A model generated the notes under the pieces. It made no database searches and had not been told where the DNA came from. It was given only the letters and a program-made list of their open reading frames with translations. Both the position numbers and the translations under genes were made by a program. A DNA stretch of 64,000 bases from JAGLOK01 sp963675575 (GTDB lineage: Bacteria; Bacillota; Clostridia; Christensenellales; UMGS416). Shown here in pieces: positions 19,068-28,698 of the stretch; the first letter of the stretch is position 1; each line of letters opens with the position of its first letter. The stretch spans positions 2,232,001 through 2,296,000 of the forward strand of contig OY776378.1 of NCBI GenBank assembly GCA_963675575.1. The letters are read 5' to 3'.

Positions 19068-20579
19068 TTAAGCTCCTCTTTTTGCGCTAATACCCGTTGC
19101 AAGTTCCATAATTAAATCTTCGGAAAACTCTTGTCTTTTTAGCTCTCCTTTTATCCTGCCTTGGTTCATAACTATAACTCTGTCGCATATCCCGATAAGC
19201 TCGGTTAGCTCTGAAGATATAACCAGAATACCTTTTCCCTTGTCCGAGAATTTTTTTATATTTTCATATATCTCAGCTTTCGCCCCAACATCAACTCCCC
19301 TTGTCGGCTCATCAATAATCAGCAGCTCCGGATCTATCCCCATCCACATGGATATAAGGCTCTTTTGCTGATTCCCGCCTGAAAGGTTTCCCATTTTCTG
19401 ATTTATTGACGGTGTGGAAATACTGAAATGCTCAACCTCGCTTTTCGCATATTCATCTATTTTCTTATTGCTCATAAATCCATTTACCGCAAACTTTTTT
19501 AACTGTGTTGCAATTATATTGCCTTTAACGGACTCTCTGAGGTACAATCCGAATTTTTTTCTATCCTCGGTCAAATAGGCTATTTTATTTTTTATAGCAT
19601 CAGCGGGTGAATGAATATCGACTTTTATTCCATCGATTTCAATAGTCCCCTTTTCAATACGATGATCTCCAAATATGCCTAGAGCCATTTCAGTCCTTCC
19701 GGATCCGATCAGCCCTGCAACGCCTACAATTTCCCCTCGTTTAACTCCGAATGAAATGTCCTTGTATAAGCCATCCATGCTTAACCCCTCCACCTTGAAG
19801 AAATATTCATCATGAATCTCTCTATTTTTATGCTCTGGCCCATACAGCTCTTTTATCTCTCTGCCAACCATCATGCTGACAATATCTCGCTCGGATAATT
19901 CATCAATATTTTTGCAGTCAATATATTGACCGTCTCTCATCACCAGCACTCTATCAGCCACTTCAAATACTTCAGAAAGCTTATGAGTGATGTATATTAG
20001 CGAATAGCCTTCTTTTTTAAGATTTGCAATATTTTTAAATAGTTTTTTAATCTCAACATCAGTTAAGGAACTTGTCGGCTCATCCAATATTATTACCTTT
20101 GGATTAAATGATATGGCTTTCAATATTTCTAAAAGCTGTTGTTCTCCCACTGATAGTTTTTTCACCAAAGTTTTAGGATTTAAATCCAAATCAAACTTCT
20201 TTAGTATCTCTTCTGTATCCTTATAAAGTTTGTCCCAGATAATATTTCCGAATTTAGTTATCGGCTGCCTATTCATAAAGATATTTTCCGCAACACTCAT
20301 ACTGCCGACCATAGAAAGCTCCTGATAAACCATCCCTATACCAGCAAGCATTGCGTCATGCGCCGACTCAAAATGTTGCTCCTGTCCATCCAGAAGAATG
20401 CTTCCGGAATCAGGTTTTAGCGCACCGCAAATAACTTTTGTAAGTGTGGATTTTCCGGCACCGTTTTCTCCCAGAAGGGCAAGAACTTCGCCTTCACCAA
20501 CTGAAAAGCTCAAATCGTTAACAGCCAAAACGCCTGGAAAACTTTTTTTAATATTTTTTACTTCCAGTTTTTGCAGCAT
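19068..20579 (-). CDS. Sugar ABC transporter ATP-binding protein, RbsA-like 1
   Basis: A 503-residue tandem-NBD ATPase energising the first ribose-type importer. The first domain has Walker A LLGENGAGKSTLTK (about 35-48), the signature LSVGEQQLLEILKA and Walker B VIILDEPTSSL. The second has a degenerate Walker A (GLIGSGRTEM), the signature LSGGNQQKSLI and Walker B LLIIDEPTRGVDVGA, the asymmetry normal for RbsA. It follows the KdgK-like kinase by 40 nt, tying transport to catabolism. Confidence 0.93.
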   Translation of the reverse strand: MLQKLEVKNIKKSFPGVLAVNDLSFSVGEGEVLALLGENGAGKSTLTKVICGALKPDSGSILLDGQEQHFESAHDAMLAGIGMVYQELSMVGSMSVAENIFMNRQPITKFGNIIWDKLYKDTEEILKKFDLDLNPKTLVKKLSVGEQQLLEILKAISFNPKVIILDEPTSSLTDVEIKKLFKNIANLKKEGYSLIYITHKLSEVFEVADRVLVMRDGQYIDCKNIDELSERDIVSMMVGREIKELYGPEHKNREIHDEYFFKVEGLSMDGLYKDISFGVKRGEIVGVAGLIGSGRTEMALGIFGDHRIEKGTIEIDGIKVDIHSPADAIKNKIAYLTEDRKKFGLYLRESVKGNIIATQLKKFAVNGFMSNKKIDEYAKSEVEHFSISTPSINQKMGNLSGGNQQKSLISMWMGIDPELLIIDEPTRGVDVGAKAEIYENIKKFSDKGKGILVISSELTELIGICDRVIVMNQGRIKGELKRQEFSEDLIMELATGISAKRGA

Positions 20580-20619
20580 ATCTTAATCTTCCTTATATAA
20601 TCGCAATGATGTAGTTCTC

Positions 20620-21642
20620 TTATCTTTGGACTCTGCCCGAGCCGTCACCATGCATTAAGTTTTCCACTTCTTTTACGGTTACTTGATTAAAGTCAAACTC
20701 AATTGTGTGCTTTAAGCATGATGCGGCAGTTGCAAACTCGACAGCTTTCTGTGGTTCAAATCCACTGATCAGTGAATATACCAATCCTCCGCAAAAGGAA
20801 TCTCCCCCGCCGACTCTGTCGACAAGATGAATCATATACTCTTTTGAAAAATAGCTTTGCCCATCAGAATAAAGCATAGCCGCCCATTTATTATCGCTGG
20901 CAGAAATGCTGCCTCTCAAAGTGATTGCCACTTTTTTGAATCCAAATCTTTCTATCAATTGTCTTGCAACATTTGTATATCCATCCTGATCCAAATTTCC
21001 TGTGGTAACATCAGTATTTCCCGCTTTTATTCCAAATACTTTTTCCGCGTCTTCTTCATTTGCAATACAAACATCAACATATTGCATCAGCTGCGCCATA
21101 ACCTCTCCCGCCTTTTGGCTGGACCATAGGTTTTTTCTGTAGTTTAAATCGCAGCTTATTGTTATGCCTTTTTGCTTTGCGGCAATACATGCCTGCTTGC
21201 ATATTTCTACACAGCTATCAGACAGCGCGGGAGTTATCCCTGTAAAATGGAACCACTTTGTTCCTTCAAAGATTTTATCCCAATCAAAGTCATCTGTAGC
21301 CGCCATCGAAATTGACGAATATTTTCTATCATAAATAACTTTTGAAGGACGTTGTGATGCGCCTTTTTCGACATAATACATGCCAAGACGCTCGCCTCCG
21401 TATTGAATGTGAGATACATCCACGCCATAGCCCTTTAAATCTTTAATAGCGGCTTTTGTTAGATCATTTTCAGGAAGTTTAGTCACAAAAGCTGCGTCTT
21501 CACCATAGTTAGAAAGCGACACAGCCACATTTGCTTCGCCACCGGCAAAAGAAATCTCAAACTTCTTTGCCTGACTGATTCTTAAATACCCCTCAGGGTT
21601 TAAGCGACCCATTATCTCTCCAAAACAAATAATTTTGCTCAT
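20620..21642 (-). CDS. kdgK: PfkB-family sugar kinase, likely 2-dehydro-3-deoxygluconate kinase
   Basis: A 340-residue ribokinase-fold kinase expected to phosphorylate KDG to KDPG. Seen are the N-terminal GEIMGRLNPEGYLRISQ and SFAGGEANVAVSLS (substrate-binding PfkB motif 1) and the C-terminal VGGGDSFCGGL with catalytic Asp281. The N-terminus is typical of the KDG kinase subgroup, and the aldolase for its product is the next gene upstream (14 nt). Substrate stereochemistry (KDG or KDGal) cannot be settled. Confidence 0.88.
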   Translation of the reverse strand: MSKIICFGEIMGRLNPEGYLRISQAKKFEISFAGGEANVAVSLSNYGEDAAFVTKLPENDLTKAAIKDLKGYGVDVSHIQYGGERLGMYYVEKGASQRPSKVIYDRKYSSISMAATDDFDWDKIFEGTKWFHFTGITPALSDSCVEICKQACIAAKQKGITISCDLNYRKNLWSSQKAGEVMAQLMQYVDVCIANEEDAEKVFGIKAGNTDVTTGNLDQDGYTNVARQLIERFGFKKVAITLRGSISASDNKWAAMLYSDGQSYFSKEYMIHLVDRVGGGDSFCGGLVYSLISGFEPQKAVEFATAASCLKHTIEFDFNQVTVKEVENLMHGDGSGRVQR

Positions 21643-21656
21643 ATCAAAACTTCTCC

Positions 21657-22298
21657 TTATAATTGTTTAGTGAATTTCTTTGCAAGTTCAGTTAATTGTT
21701 CAAACTTACCTTCACTGATTAATTTCATATCTACAATATGCGAGCCAACGCCAACGCCGGATACACCTGCCGCAAAAAATTCTAAAAGATTTTCGGCGCT
21801 TACGCCCCCAACGGCCATGACTGGAATATGGCTGAGAGGAGCTCTGACGGCTTTAATATATCCAATACCAAATACTCCCGCCGGGAAAAGCTTTACATAG
21901 TCCGCCCCAGCTTCATAAGCGGTTGTTACCTCTGTAGGGGTTAGTGCCCCGGGAATAGAAACTGCCCCCAATTCTTTTGTCTTATTAATTACATCAAAAT
22001 TGGTATCCGGGGATATGATATATTCCGCGCCAGCTTCGATTGCAAGCTCAGTCTGTTTAACGGTAAGAACTGTTCCTGCTCCTACTGACACGTTATCTCC
22101 CAAATGGTCACAAATCATCTTTATGGATTCAAAAGTGTCTTTTTCACCCGTTTCGCTGGATTGATTGAATGTAACCTCCATCAATTTTATCCCACCATCA
22201 TAAAGGGCTTGTGCGGTAGGGAGAATATCTTTGAGGGCAATGCCTCTCAATATCGCAATAATTTTATTTTCATTGATTATTTTCTTTGTATCCTTCAT
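21657..22298 (-). CDS. eda: KHG/KDPG aldolase
   Basis: About 213 residues from ATG 22298 (GAGGAG 11 nt upstream); TTG 22307 is too close to that box. It splits KDPG to pyruvate and glyceraldehyde 3-phosphate. The Schiff-base Lys136 lies in DYVKLFPA, the catalytic Glu41 in KLMEVTF and the phosphate-binding region in VMAVGGVSAENL. It lacks the VOC-like C-terminal extension found in many clostridial homologues; a stand-alone copy of that domain sits at the operon end (14464). Confidence 0.93.
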   Translation of the reverse strand: MKDTKKIINENKIIAILRGIALKDILPTAQALYDGGIKLMEVTFNQSSETGEKDTFESIKMICDHLGDNVSVGAGTVLTVKQTELAIEAGAEYIISPDTNFDVINKTKELGAVSIPGALTPTEVTTAYEAGADYVKLFPAGVFGIGYIKAVRAPLSHIPVMAVGGVSAENLLEFFAAGVSGVGVGSHIVDMKLISEGKFEQLTELAKKFTKQL

Positions 22299-22379
22299 GT
22301 GTATCAAATCTCCTCGTAAGGGTTGTCTTTCGTAATATAATTCATATTGCTTAAAAAAGGATTTTTAAATTCGGATATA

Positions 22380-23015
22380 CTAAAATTCTAATGCAAGAGC
22401 TCTAATCGGAAATCCGTCACCATCTTTTAATGCCAGAGGTGTTCCAACAAAGAAAATTTCATCACTTGGCAAAGATTCCAGATTTGTGAGTCCTTCAACC
22501 ACTGCGATGCCGCTTTCCAAAAGTGTCTTATGCACCTCAATATAATCAGCCGGATTCAATGATGGAGGCTCAACACCAAGCAATACAACCCCTGCGGCCG
22601 CGAGCCATTTTGCAAGTTCTACTGTGATTATTGGGTAATCGGTAAAGAATTTATCTTCTTCAAAAAACTTCGACCAACCGGTTTTGATTATTACACGCTT
22701 GCATCTTTTGATTTTTTCTTCATAACTTGCCACGTCTGCAACATCAATTAAATCGAATGCTTTTTTTTGACTGCAATCAATTACAACCGCTTCTCCGACA
22801 TACTTACCGACATCAACATCGGCCAATGACGCTCCGCCTTCAATAAAGTGCAATGGGGCATCCGTATGAGTTCCGGCATGTGTGTTAACGCTGACTATGC
22901 CGAGATTATAATGATCCTTTTGAACTGTATGCGAGCGAACGTAGTCCATCTTTGGTGTTCCCGGAAAAACTAAAGTATCTTTTGAAAACGGTATGGATAA
23001 ATCATAAATTTTCAT
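22380..23015 (-). CDS. Cyclase-family hydrolase (kynurenine-formamidase-like)
   Basis: A 211-residue metal-dependent hydrolase. The family motif HxGTHxDxPxH is intact as HAGTHTDAPLH (His46, His50, Asp52, His56), so it should bind one or two divalent metals. The family includes arylformamidases and isatin hydrolases as well as many uncharacterised members in sugar-acid operons. There is no tryptophan-degradation context here, so a lactone- or amide-opening step on the sugar acid is a reasonable guess only. Confidence 0.85.
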   Translation of the reverse strand: MKIYDLSIPFSKDTLVFPGTPKMDYVRSHTVQKDHYNLGIVSVNTHAGTHTDAPLHFIEGGASLADVDVGKYVGEAVVIDCSQKKAFDLIDVADVASYEEKIKRCKRVIIKTGWSKFFEEDKFFTDYPIITVELAKWLAAAGVVLLGVEPPSLNPADYIEVHKTLLESGIAVVEGLTNLESLPSDEIFFVGTPLALKDGDGFPIRALALEF

Positions 23016-23043
23016 CTATTATCACTCCTTATTGTATTTAAGA

Positions 23044-23721
23044 TTATATTCTTCCAAACTTATCTAATAGTTCTTGTACTGTCGCCCCTCTAAGGATTTC
23101 TTTTCTTGTCGCTTCCTCTTTATCGGCCTGCTCTTTTGCTTTAACATAAATTTCTTCAAGATCTTCATATGGGGCAATTGTTACACCAATTTCATCCGCG
23201 ACAATCAAGTCACCTGGCCTAACGATTATTCCGCCGCAAACTATAGGAGTATTAATTTCAATAGGCTCTTTTCTGCCCGAAGTGGCTGTATGTGCCGCAC
23301 GCGGGCTTACATGTGATGAATATATTGGAAAATCAAGCATTCTTGACTCATCCGTATCTCTGGCACTGCCATCAATAACAACTCCGCCTATGCCGGCCGC
23401 CCTTGCAAGTCCGGACATCAGCCCGCCCCAAATCGAGGTTTCAGATTCGCCAAAAGCGTCAATTACAACGATATCTCCTGGTTGCGCGATGTCAAAAATC
23501 CCAAGACAATCAACGATATCCCCGGCTGTAAGTTTCACAGTAAGCGCAGGTCCAATAATTCTTCTGTTTACTGTTCTTTGTTTTATGATGCCTCGCATTA
23601 CATTGTCTCTTTCTTGGGCATCACTCAAAACGGCCGAAAGACTATAAACATCTTTCATCGCCAAAAACTTGTCAATTATCTTTTGATTAACTTTAGCGTG
23701 TTCCTTTATTATTTTTTTCAT
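23044..23721 (-). CDS. RraA-family protein (HMG/oxaloacetate aldolase-like)
   Basis: About 225 residues from ATG 23721, chosen because GGAGGAAATT sits directly in front; a longer frame from 23763 would run into the previous gene. The family core is present: GDIVVIDAFGESETSIWGG, then GGVVIDGSARD with the Arg-Asp pair used for metal-dependent aldol cleavage or decarboxylation. It may cleave or decarboxylate a 4-hydroxy-2-oxo acid made in the pathway. It could equally be a housekeeping-type decarboxylase recruited here. Confidence 0.87.
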   Translation of the reverse strand: MKKIIKEHAKVNQKIIDKFLAMKDVYSLSAVLSDAQERDNVMRGIIKQRTVNRRIIGPALTVKLTAGDIVDCLGIFDIAQPGDIVVIDAFGESETSIWGGLMSGLARAAGIGGVVIDGSARDTDESRMLDFPIYSSHVSPRAAHTATSGRKEPIEINTPIVCGGIIVRPGDLIVADEIGVTIAPYEDLEEIYVKAKEQADKEEATRKEILRGATVQELLDKFGRI

Positions 23722-23755
23722 AATTTCCTCCAGTGCTAATATTGAATTTTTTCTT

Positions 23756-24829
23756 TTAGTCATTTACCAATTTCTGCAGCTCTTTAAGCTCATCATTTCC
23801 TTCGATAATGCAAAGTTCAACTTTGTATTCTTTGACTTCTCCGGGTTCCAGTGTTTCGAGCTCTCCTCGCTTTTTAATGTTCACTCTGCCCATTGGATAA
23901 CAGTTGCCTGGCTCTAACGCCAATACGTAGTCGCCTTTGCCCATGTTTTTCCACTGCGTGAGATACGGAAGGTTTTTACCATTAAACTTCATAGCAACCC
24001 CCAGTCCTTTTTCTCCAATGTTTCGGTTATATAATGCAGCATAAGTATCTCCGGCTTTATTTCCATTTAGCTTATGGAAAAAAACTGTTTCCGGAAAATT
24101 ATCCTGCGGCTTTTCAATTTTATTGTATCTGTCGACAACTTTTTTCGCAGTCTCATCTCTTGGAATCACTTCTTTGCTGGGAAGGAATATTTCAGCCGAC
24201 TCGTCTAAAAGAGGATATCCAAAGTTGAAATGATATAATAATGTAAGCGGTTCTGGTCTAAACGAACAGTTTTCTATCCTATCTTCAATAATAAGTTTTC
24301 TATCACCCATTTTTGAGGTGATTTTCCTGGTTAAAAGCAAATTTTCGCAATATAGTTTACTCTCTCTTACTTCGCCTGAAACGCTCATAATAAACTCATC
24401 ATTTTTCCAGTAGTTTTCGATGCTTATATTTGATGCCGGCGTATTGCTTATTCTTCCATGAAGGCCTAATGGCTCTCCATCATTGCATTCATTTCCAATA
24501 TTTCTAAGTCCGCATGTGGTAAGCATTCCTGCAAAAAAGTTCCTGTGAAACCCATCATAATCATGCTCATAGTACTGGCTGTTTACAATTCCTGTTTTTG
24601 ATATAAAGCTGATAGCGTACCCTTTGTATTCCGCCCAGGCAATGTCCATACTTCTTCCTGGAAGAACTGAAAAGTTGAACCCTGTGCCCGTCTTAAAGTC
24701 TACAACAGGCATACCATCAGCTTTGCCATCACAGAGCCTACTATATCTGGCGCCTGCGATTTGCGATATATCCCCCACCTTTTGCATTATCTCGTTTTTA
24801 TTAAATTGTTTGTCAAATAAACTCGACAT
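23756..24829 (-). CDS. DUF4432 / aldose-1-epimerase-like protein
   Basis: A 357-residue galactose-mutarotase-fold protein. Segments such as GTGFNFSVLPGRSMDIAWAE, LTTCGLRNIGNECND with GLHGRISNTPA, and LYHFNFGYPLLD match DUF4432 family proteins, thought to interconvert anomers or open sugar forms. The start has CAGGAGC upstream. It lies directly after the intercistronic stem-loop that follows the second binding-protein gene. Confidence 0.87.
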   Translation of the reverse strand: MSSLFDKQFNKNEIMQKVGDISQIAGARYSRLCDGKADGMPVVDFKTGTGFNFSVLPGRSMDIAWAEYKGYAISFISKTGIVNSQYYEHDYDGFHRNFFAGMLTTCGLRNIGNECNDGEPLGLHGRISNTPASNISIENYWKNDEFIMSVSGEVRESKLYCENLLLTRKITSKMGDRKLIIEDRIENCSFRPEPLTLLYHFNFGYPLLDESAEIFLPSKEVIPRDETAKKVVDRYNKIEKPQDNFPETVFFHKLNGNKAGDTYAALYNRNIGEKGLGVAMKFNGKNLPYLTQWKNMGKGDYVLALEPGNCYPMGRVNIKKRGELETLEPGEVKEYKVELCIIEGNDELKELQKLVND

Positions 24830-24846
24830 TCGTGCTCCTGAAGGGT

Positions 24847-24885
24847 GTTTTGCAGGTGTATAATTATTATATGCACCTGCAAAAC
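24847..24885 (-). promoter_or_regulatory. Intercistronic stem-loop after second binding-protein gene
   Basis: A perfect 12-bp stem (GTTTTGCAGGTG at 24847-24858 with CACCTGCAAAAC at 24874-24885) and an AT-rich loop. It lies between the binding-protein stop and the DUF4432 start with no T-run after it on the - strand. Likely stabilises the upstream mRNA end and reduces read-through. Confidence 0.65.
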
Positions 24886-24911
24886 AATGTTGAATTGTCT
24901 AAATAATTAAA

Positions 24912-26075
24912 TTAATAATCTTTAGAAGGTTTAGGATACAGTTTTGCGGGTTCGCGCAAGAAGTCAAGCACGTTGTCCATATTGGTTACTGTGCTTGGTG
25001 TCTCAACAAATCCACCTGCGAAGTCTCCCATTAATCCATCATATGCTACTTGAACAGCAATTTGTCCCATTACAAATGGTGTTGTATTAGCTGTAGCTTC
25101 AATTGTTCCAGCTGCGATTTCTTCTAGGCAAGCTGTGTCGCCGTCATTTCCTAAGAAAATAATGTCGTCGCGGCCAAGAGCTGCTGCTGCCTTTTGTGCT
25201 CCCATGATTTCATAGTCATTTCCAGCAACAATCAAGTTTATTTCCGGATGTGCCTGAAGCATATCCATACCAGCCTGATTTCCGCCTTCAACGTTCCATT
25301 TTCCGTCTAATCTTGATACTACTTCGAAGTTATCAGCGCCTTCAATACCAGCTAAGAATCCATTTTCTCTTTCAGTTGCATGATAGCCTGGTTGTCCTTG
25401 TATAATACCTACTTTTACATCCTGACCAGCCATTAGCTCTACAGCATATTCACCAATTGCTTTTTGAGCATTAACTTGTGAGTACCCAACTACGCCGTGA
25501 ATCGGTACTGGGAAGTCAGGAATGTCTGAGTTAACGATAATTACTAAGATGCCCTGCTCTACAGCCATTTTTACCAATGGTGCCGCAGCGTTTTCATCAT
25601 GTGTTGAGAGAATAATCGCATTAACTCCCTGTCCAATAACATCTTGTAACATGCTCATTTGTCCATTAATATCAGCACCGCTTTGAGGAGCAAGCATGAA
25701 TGTTTCCACTCCCAATGCCTCGCCGTGTGATGCGATACCTTCACCTATTGCCATGTAATAGTTAAACTCTGTTGCAGGAGGCATGTAAGCTATAACTATA
25801 TCCCCTTCTGATTTTAATCCATCAAAACCAGCCTGTGCGTTGATAGCCACAGCCTCGGGATATTCTACTCTAACCATTGGCTCTGCCATTGGCTCTTCAG
25901 TTGCCTCCATTGCTTCTTTTGTTGCTTCAGGTGCTTTAGTTGCTTCAGCCTTTTTTTCTGTTGCTACAGCTTTGGTTTCCATTGGAGCTTCTTCTTTTTC
26001 ACAGCCCGCAAATACGAACATCGAAGCTAAAATCAAAGCCAAAACACATACCATCAAAACTTTAGTTTTTCTCAT
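24912..26075 (-). CDS. Sugar ABC transporter substrate-binding lipoprotein (ribose type) 2
   Basis: About 387 residues from ATG 26075, preceded by GGAGGAAAG; a GTG 45 bp further up would add an unsupported leader. The signal ends in the lipobox VFAGC (Cys25). A Lys/Thr/Ala/Glu-rich linker with repeats of EATKAPEATKE and similar (about 35-70) follows, then a type 1 binding fold (DIVIAYMPPATEFNYYMAIG, LIVAGNDYEIMGAQKAAAAL). It supplies the importer encoded by 26149 and 27153. It is longer than binding protein 1 and clearly not a recent copy of it, so the two importers probably take different substrates or isomers. Confidence 0.92.
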   Translation of the reverse strand: MRKTKVLMVCVLALILASMFVFAGCEKEEAPMETKAVATEKKAEATKAPEATKEAMEATEEPMAEPMVRVEYPEAVAINAQAGFDGLKSEGDIVIAYMPPATEFNYYMAIGEGIASHGEALGVETFMLAPQSGADINGQMSMLQDVIGQGVNAIILSTHDENAAAPLVKMAVEQGILVIIVNSDIPDFPVPIHGVVGYSQVNAQKAIGEYAVELMAGQDVKVGIIQGQPGYHATERENGFLAGIEGADNFEVVSRLDGKWNVEGGNQAGMDMLQAHPEINLIVAGNDYEIMGAQKAAAALGRDDIIFLGNDGDTACLEEIAAGTIEATANTTPFVMGQIAVQVAYDGLMGDFAGGFVETPSTVTNMDNVLDFLREPAKLYPKPSKDY

Positions 26076-26148
26076 TTTCTTTCCTCCAAACGTTTTAATA
26101 TTTCCTTTTTTGCAAACCACTTTTTTAGCGATTCAGCAAATTGTAATT

Positions 26149-27135
26149 TCATTTTTTCGCGAATATCTTTTTAACAAGCCCGCCGGCATTTGTTTTCCAG
26201 ACATCAATAAGTACTGCCACAATAATAATTGTTCCCAAAGTAATATTTTGCAGTGATGTGGGTACGGCGTTGAGATTTAGCCCGTTTTGCACAATAACGA
26301 TTGTTATTGCTCCAAGAAAAGTATTCACAATCTTCCCACGTCCGCCTGCCAAGCTGGCGCCTCCGATTACGGCTGCCGCAATTGCTGACATTTCCATTCC
26401 TGCACCATAATTTGGAGAACCGGAATTCAGTCTTGAGGCCATTAAAATTGAGGCCAACCCGGCCATAATACCCGCAATTGTAAATGTTAACAGTTTTACT
26501 TTATTAACATTTATACCGGACAGTTTCGCAGCGGACTCGTTGCCTCCAACCGCGTAAATTTCTCTGCCAAGCTTTGAATATTTCATATAATAAATAAAAA
26601 GTACGTAAAGAACTAAAACATAAATTAGCGGAAGAGGTATAACTTTAAAAATCTTGCCATAGAAAATCGATTCCATACCTTCTGCAATAGAAAATATCGG
26701 TGAACCGTTATTGAATAAAAATGCCATCCCTTTAAATATGCTCAATGTGGCTATTGTGGCAATAAAAGGCGGGATTTTAAGATATGCTGTTAAGGCCCCG
26801 TTGATTGCACCCAAAATCGCCCCGGCCCCAACTACAATGAGTATCCCCAGCCATAGAGGTAATCCTTGGAACTTCACAACAGTAGCCAGCGTCATGGTCA
26901 GCAGTGCTACCATCGCTCCTGGAGAAATATCAATGCCTCCAACAAATATTACCAATGTTGAGCCTATCGCTATTAGTGCCGTTATCGAAACTGAAAGTAT
27001 CAAGTTGTTCCAGTTATTAAAATCCCAAAATCTATCTGTAGTGAATCCGACAATCACGGCAACTAATATTACTGCAATTAGAGGCCCCACAAAATTCGTT
27101 TTTGACAGATTTATCTTTTTTTTCTTCATATTCAT
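26149..27135 (-). CDS. Sugar ABC transporter permease, RbsC-like 2
   Basis: A 328-residue permease with 8-10 hydrophobic helices; VIFVGGIDISPGAMVALLTM and NESAAKLSGINVNKVKLLTF are family hallmarks. The start ATG at 27135 lies 17 nt after the ATPase stop. It pairs with the ATPase at 27153 and the binding protein at 24912, the second complete importer of this operon. Confidence 0.93.
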   Translation of the reverse strand: MNMKKKKINLSKTNFVGPLIAVILVAVIVGFTTDRFWDFNNWNNLILSVSITALIAIGSTLVIFVGGIDISPGAMVALLTMTLATVVKFQGLPLWLGILIVVGAGAILGAINGALTAYLKIPPFIATIATLSIFKGMAFLFNNGSPIFSIAEGMESIFYGKIFKVIPLPLIYVLVLYVLFIYYMKYSKLGREIYAVGGNESAAKLSGINVNKVKLLTFTIAGIMAGLASILMASRLNSGSPNYGAGMEMSAIAAAVIGGASLAGGRGKIVNTFLGAITIVIVQNGLNLNAVPTSLQNITLGTIIIVAVLIDVWKTNAGGLVKKIFAKK

Positions 27136-27152
27136 TTTCTCCAGCCAACCGC

Positions 27153-28655
27153 TTATTGTTTTTCTATAGAGTTTTCTAAAATCGAAACTTCGCTAATCGT
27201 GTCCGCCTTTGCAATTTTGACTATCTTTCCGTTCCTCAGTATTCCCACAGTGTCACTCATTGCCAACAGTTCCGGATAATCTGAGCTTATAAGCAAAATT
27301 GATTTGCCCGCTTTTGTCAGTTGATTAATAACCTTATAAACTTCCAGCTTGGCTCCAACATCAATCCCCTGAGTTGGCTCATCCAGTATAAGTAAATCAG
27401 CTTCTGTAAAGAGCCATCTGGCGATAATCACTTTTTGCTGATTTCCCCCCGAAAGAAATTCAACGCTTTTGTACCTCGCAAGTGGATGAATTCCAAGTAA
27501 ATCGATATACTCACCGAAAGCCTCGTCCTCTTTTTTCAGGCTTAGAAAGCTAATCAAACCTTTGCCTAATAATTTCTTCAGCTTTGCGGAGGTTGCGTTT
27601 TGCGGTCCATTAAAGTTAAAATAGAGTCCGTCTGTTTTTCTGTTTTCTGTCAGATATGCTATTTTCTTAACTATTGCTTCTTGGGGGTTTTTTATATTTA
27701 TCTTCTTTCCAAAAAGCTCGATTTCTCCATTTGTAATTTTATCTATTCCAAATAGGGCATTTGCTATTTCCGTTCTTCCAGAGCCAAGCAAACCTGCCAA
27801 GCCAAAAACTTCACCTTTTTTAATATCAAAGCTAACATCGTTAACGCCATTTTCAGTTTGCAAATTCTTCACAGATAAAAGTATTTCCTCTGTTGAATTG
27901 AATTGCTTTGGATAATGCTCTGTTATGCGTCTTCCGGACATCAATTGAATAATATTATCAATATCTATTTCCGATTTATCCAATATCCCAGTTAAAACAC
28001 CATTACGGAGTGTAGCTATCCTATCTACAATTTGTACAACTTCATCCAGTCTGTGAGAAATATATATGATTGTATGTCCCTGCTCTGCCAGCCTTCTTAA
28101 AAGCTTATGCAAATGCTTTATGTCAGGTATAGTTAATGCAGTGGTAGGCTCATCCAATATCAGCAAGCTGCCGTTGGATCTGTAGCCTTTAGCTATTTCA
28201 ACCTGTTGTTGTTCCGCCACTGTCAGGTCGCTAATAATTGAATTTGAGTCTATATTGATTTGAAGAATCTCAAGTATTTCTTCAGTTTTTTCAAGCATCG
28301 TTTCCCAGTCATTTAGACCGTTTTTTTTCTTTAGCAACTTGCCTAAAAAAATGTTTTCTGTAACTGTTAAAGTCGAAACTAGCGAAAACTCTTGATATAC
28401 CGTTGATATTCCTTGTTGTTGCGCAACTATGGCGTTTGAAAGCTTTATTGGCTCTTCCATCTTATAAAAAGTGCCTCTATCAGGTGTGTACACACCTGAT
28501 AGACACTTTATTAAGGTAGATTTACCGCTTCCATTTTCGCCAAGCAATCCTAGGATTTCACCTTTGAAAATATCTAAGGAAACATTGTCTAAGGCTTTAA
28601 CTCCCGGAAAGCTTTTAGTTATATTCTCTAGCCGCCAAAATACTTCTGATCCCAA
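27153..28655 (-). CDS. Sugar ABC transporter ATP-binding protein, RbsA-like 2
   Basis: A 500-residue tandem-NBD ATPase. The first domain has LLGENGSGKSTLIK and Walker B LLILDEPTTAL; the second keeps FLSGGNQQKVIIARW and LLILDEPTQGIDVGA but has the degenerate GLLGSGRTEI in place of Walker A, as in RbsA. The start is TTG at 28655: AAGGAG is 8 nt upstream and no in-frame ATG is near. An ATG at 28660 begins a different frame that closes after ten codons, which may affect initiation. It is the second gene of the operon. Confidence 0.9.
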   Translation of the reverse strand: MGSEVFWRLENITKSFPGVKALDNVSLDIFKGEILGLLGENGSGKSTLIKCLSGVYTPDRGTFYKMEEPIKLSNAIVAQQQGISTVYQEFSLVSTLTVTENIFLGKLLKKKNGLNDWETMLEKTEEILEILQINIDSNSIISDLTVAEQQQVEIAKGYRSNGSLLILDEPTTALTIPDIKHLHKLLRRLAEQGHTIIYISHRLDEVVQIVDRIATLRNGVLTGILDKSEIDIDNIIQLMSGRRITEHYPKQFNSTEEILLSVKNLQTENGVNDVSFDIKKGEVFGLAGLLGSGRTEIANALFGIDKITNGEIELFGKKINIKNPQEAIVKKIAYLTENRKTDGLYFNFNGPQNATSAKLKKLLGKGLISFLSLKKEDEAFGEYIDLLGIHPLARYKSVEFLSGGNQQKVIIARWLFTEADLLILDEPTQGIDVGAKLEVYKVINQLTKAGKSILLISSDYPELLAMSDTVGILRNGKIVKIAKADTISEVSILENSIEKQ

Positions 28656-28698
28656 AACATTATCTCCTTAAATTATAATTCTTGATGTTCCCAGAGTA

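Noticed and set aside
26711..27169. Open + strand frame of 152 codons
   Set aside because: Antisense to the second RbsC-like permease; composition is a mirror of membrane helices.
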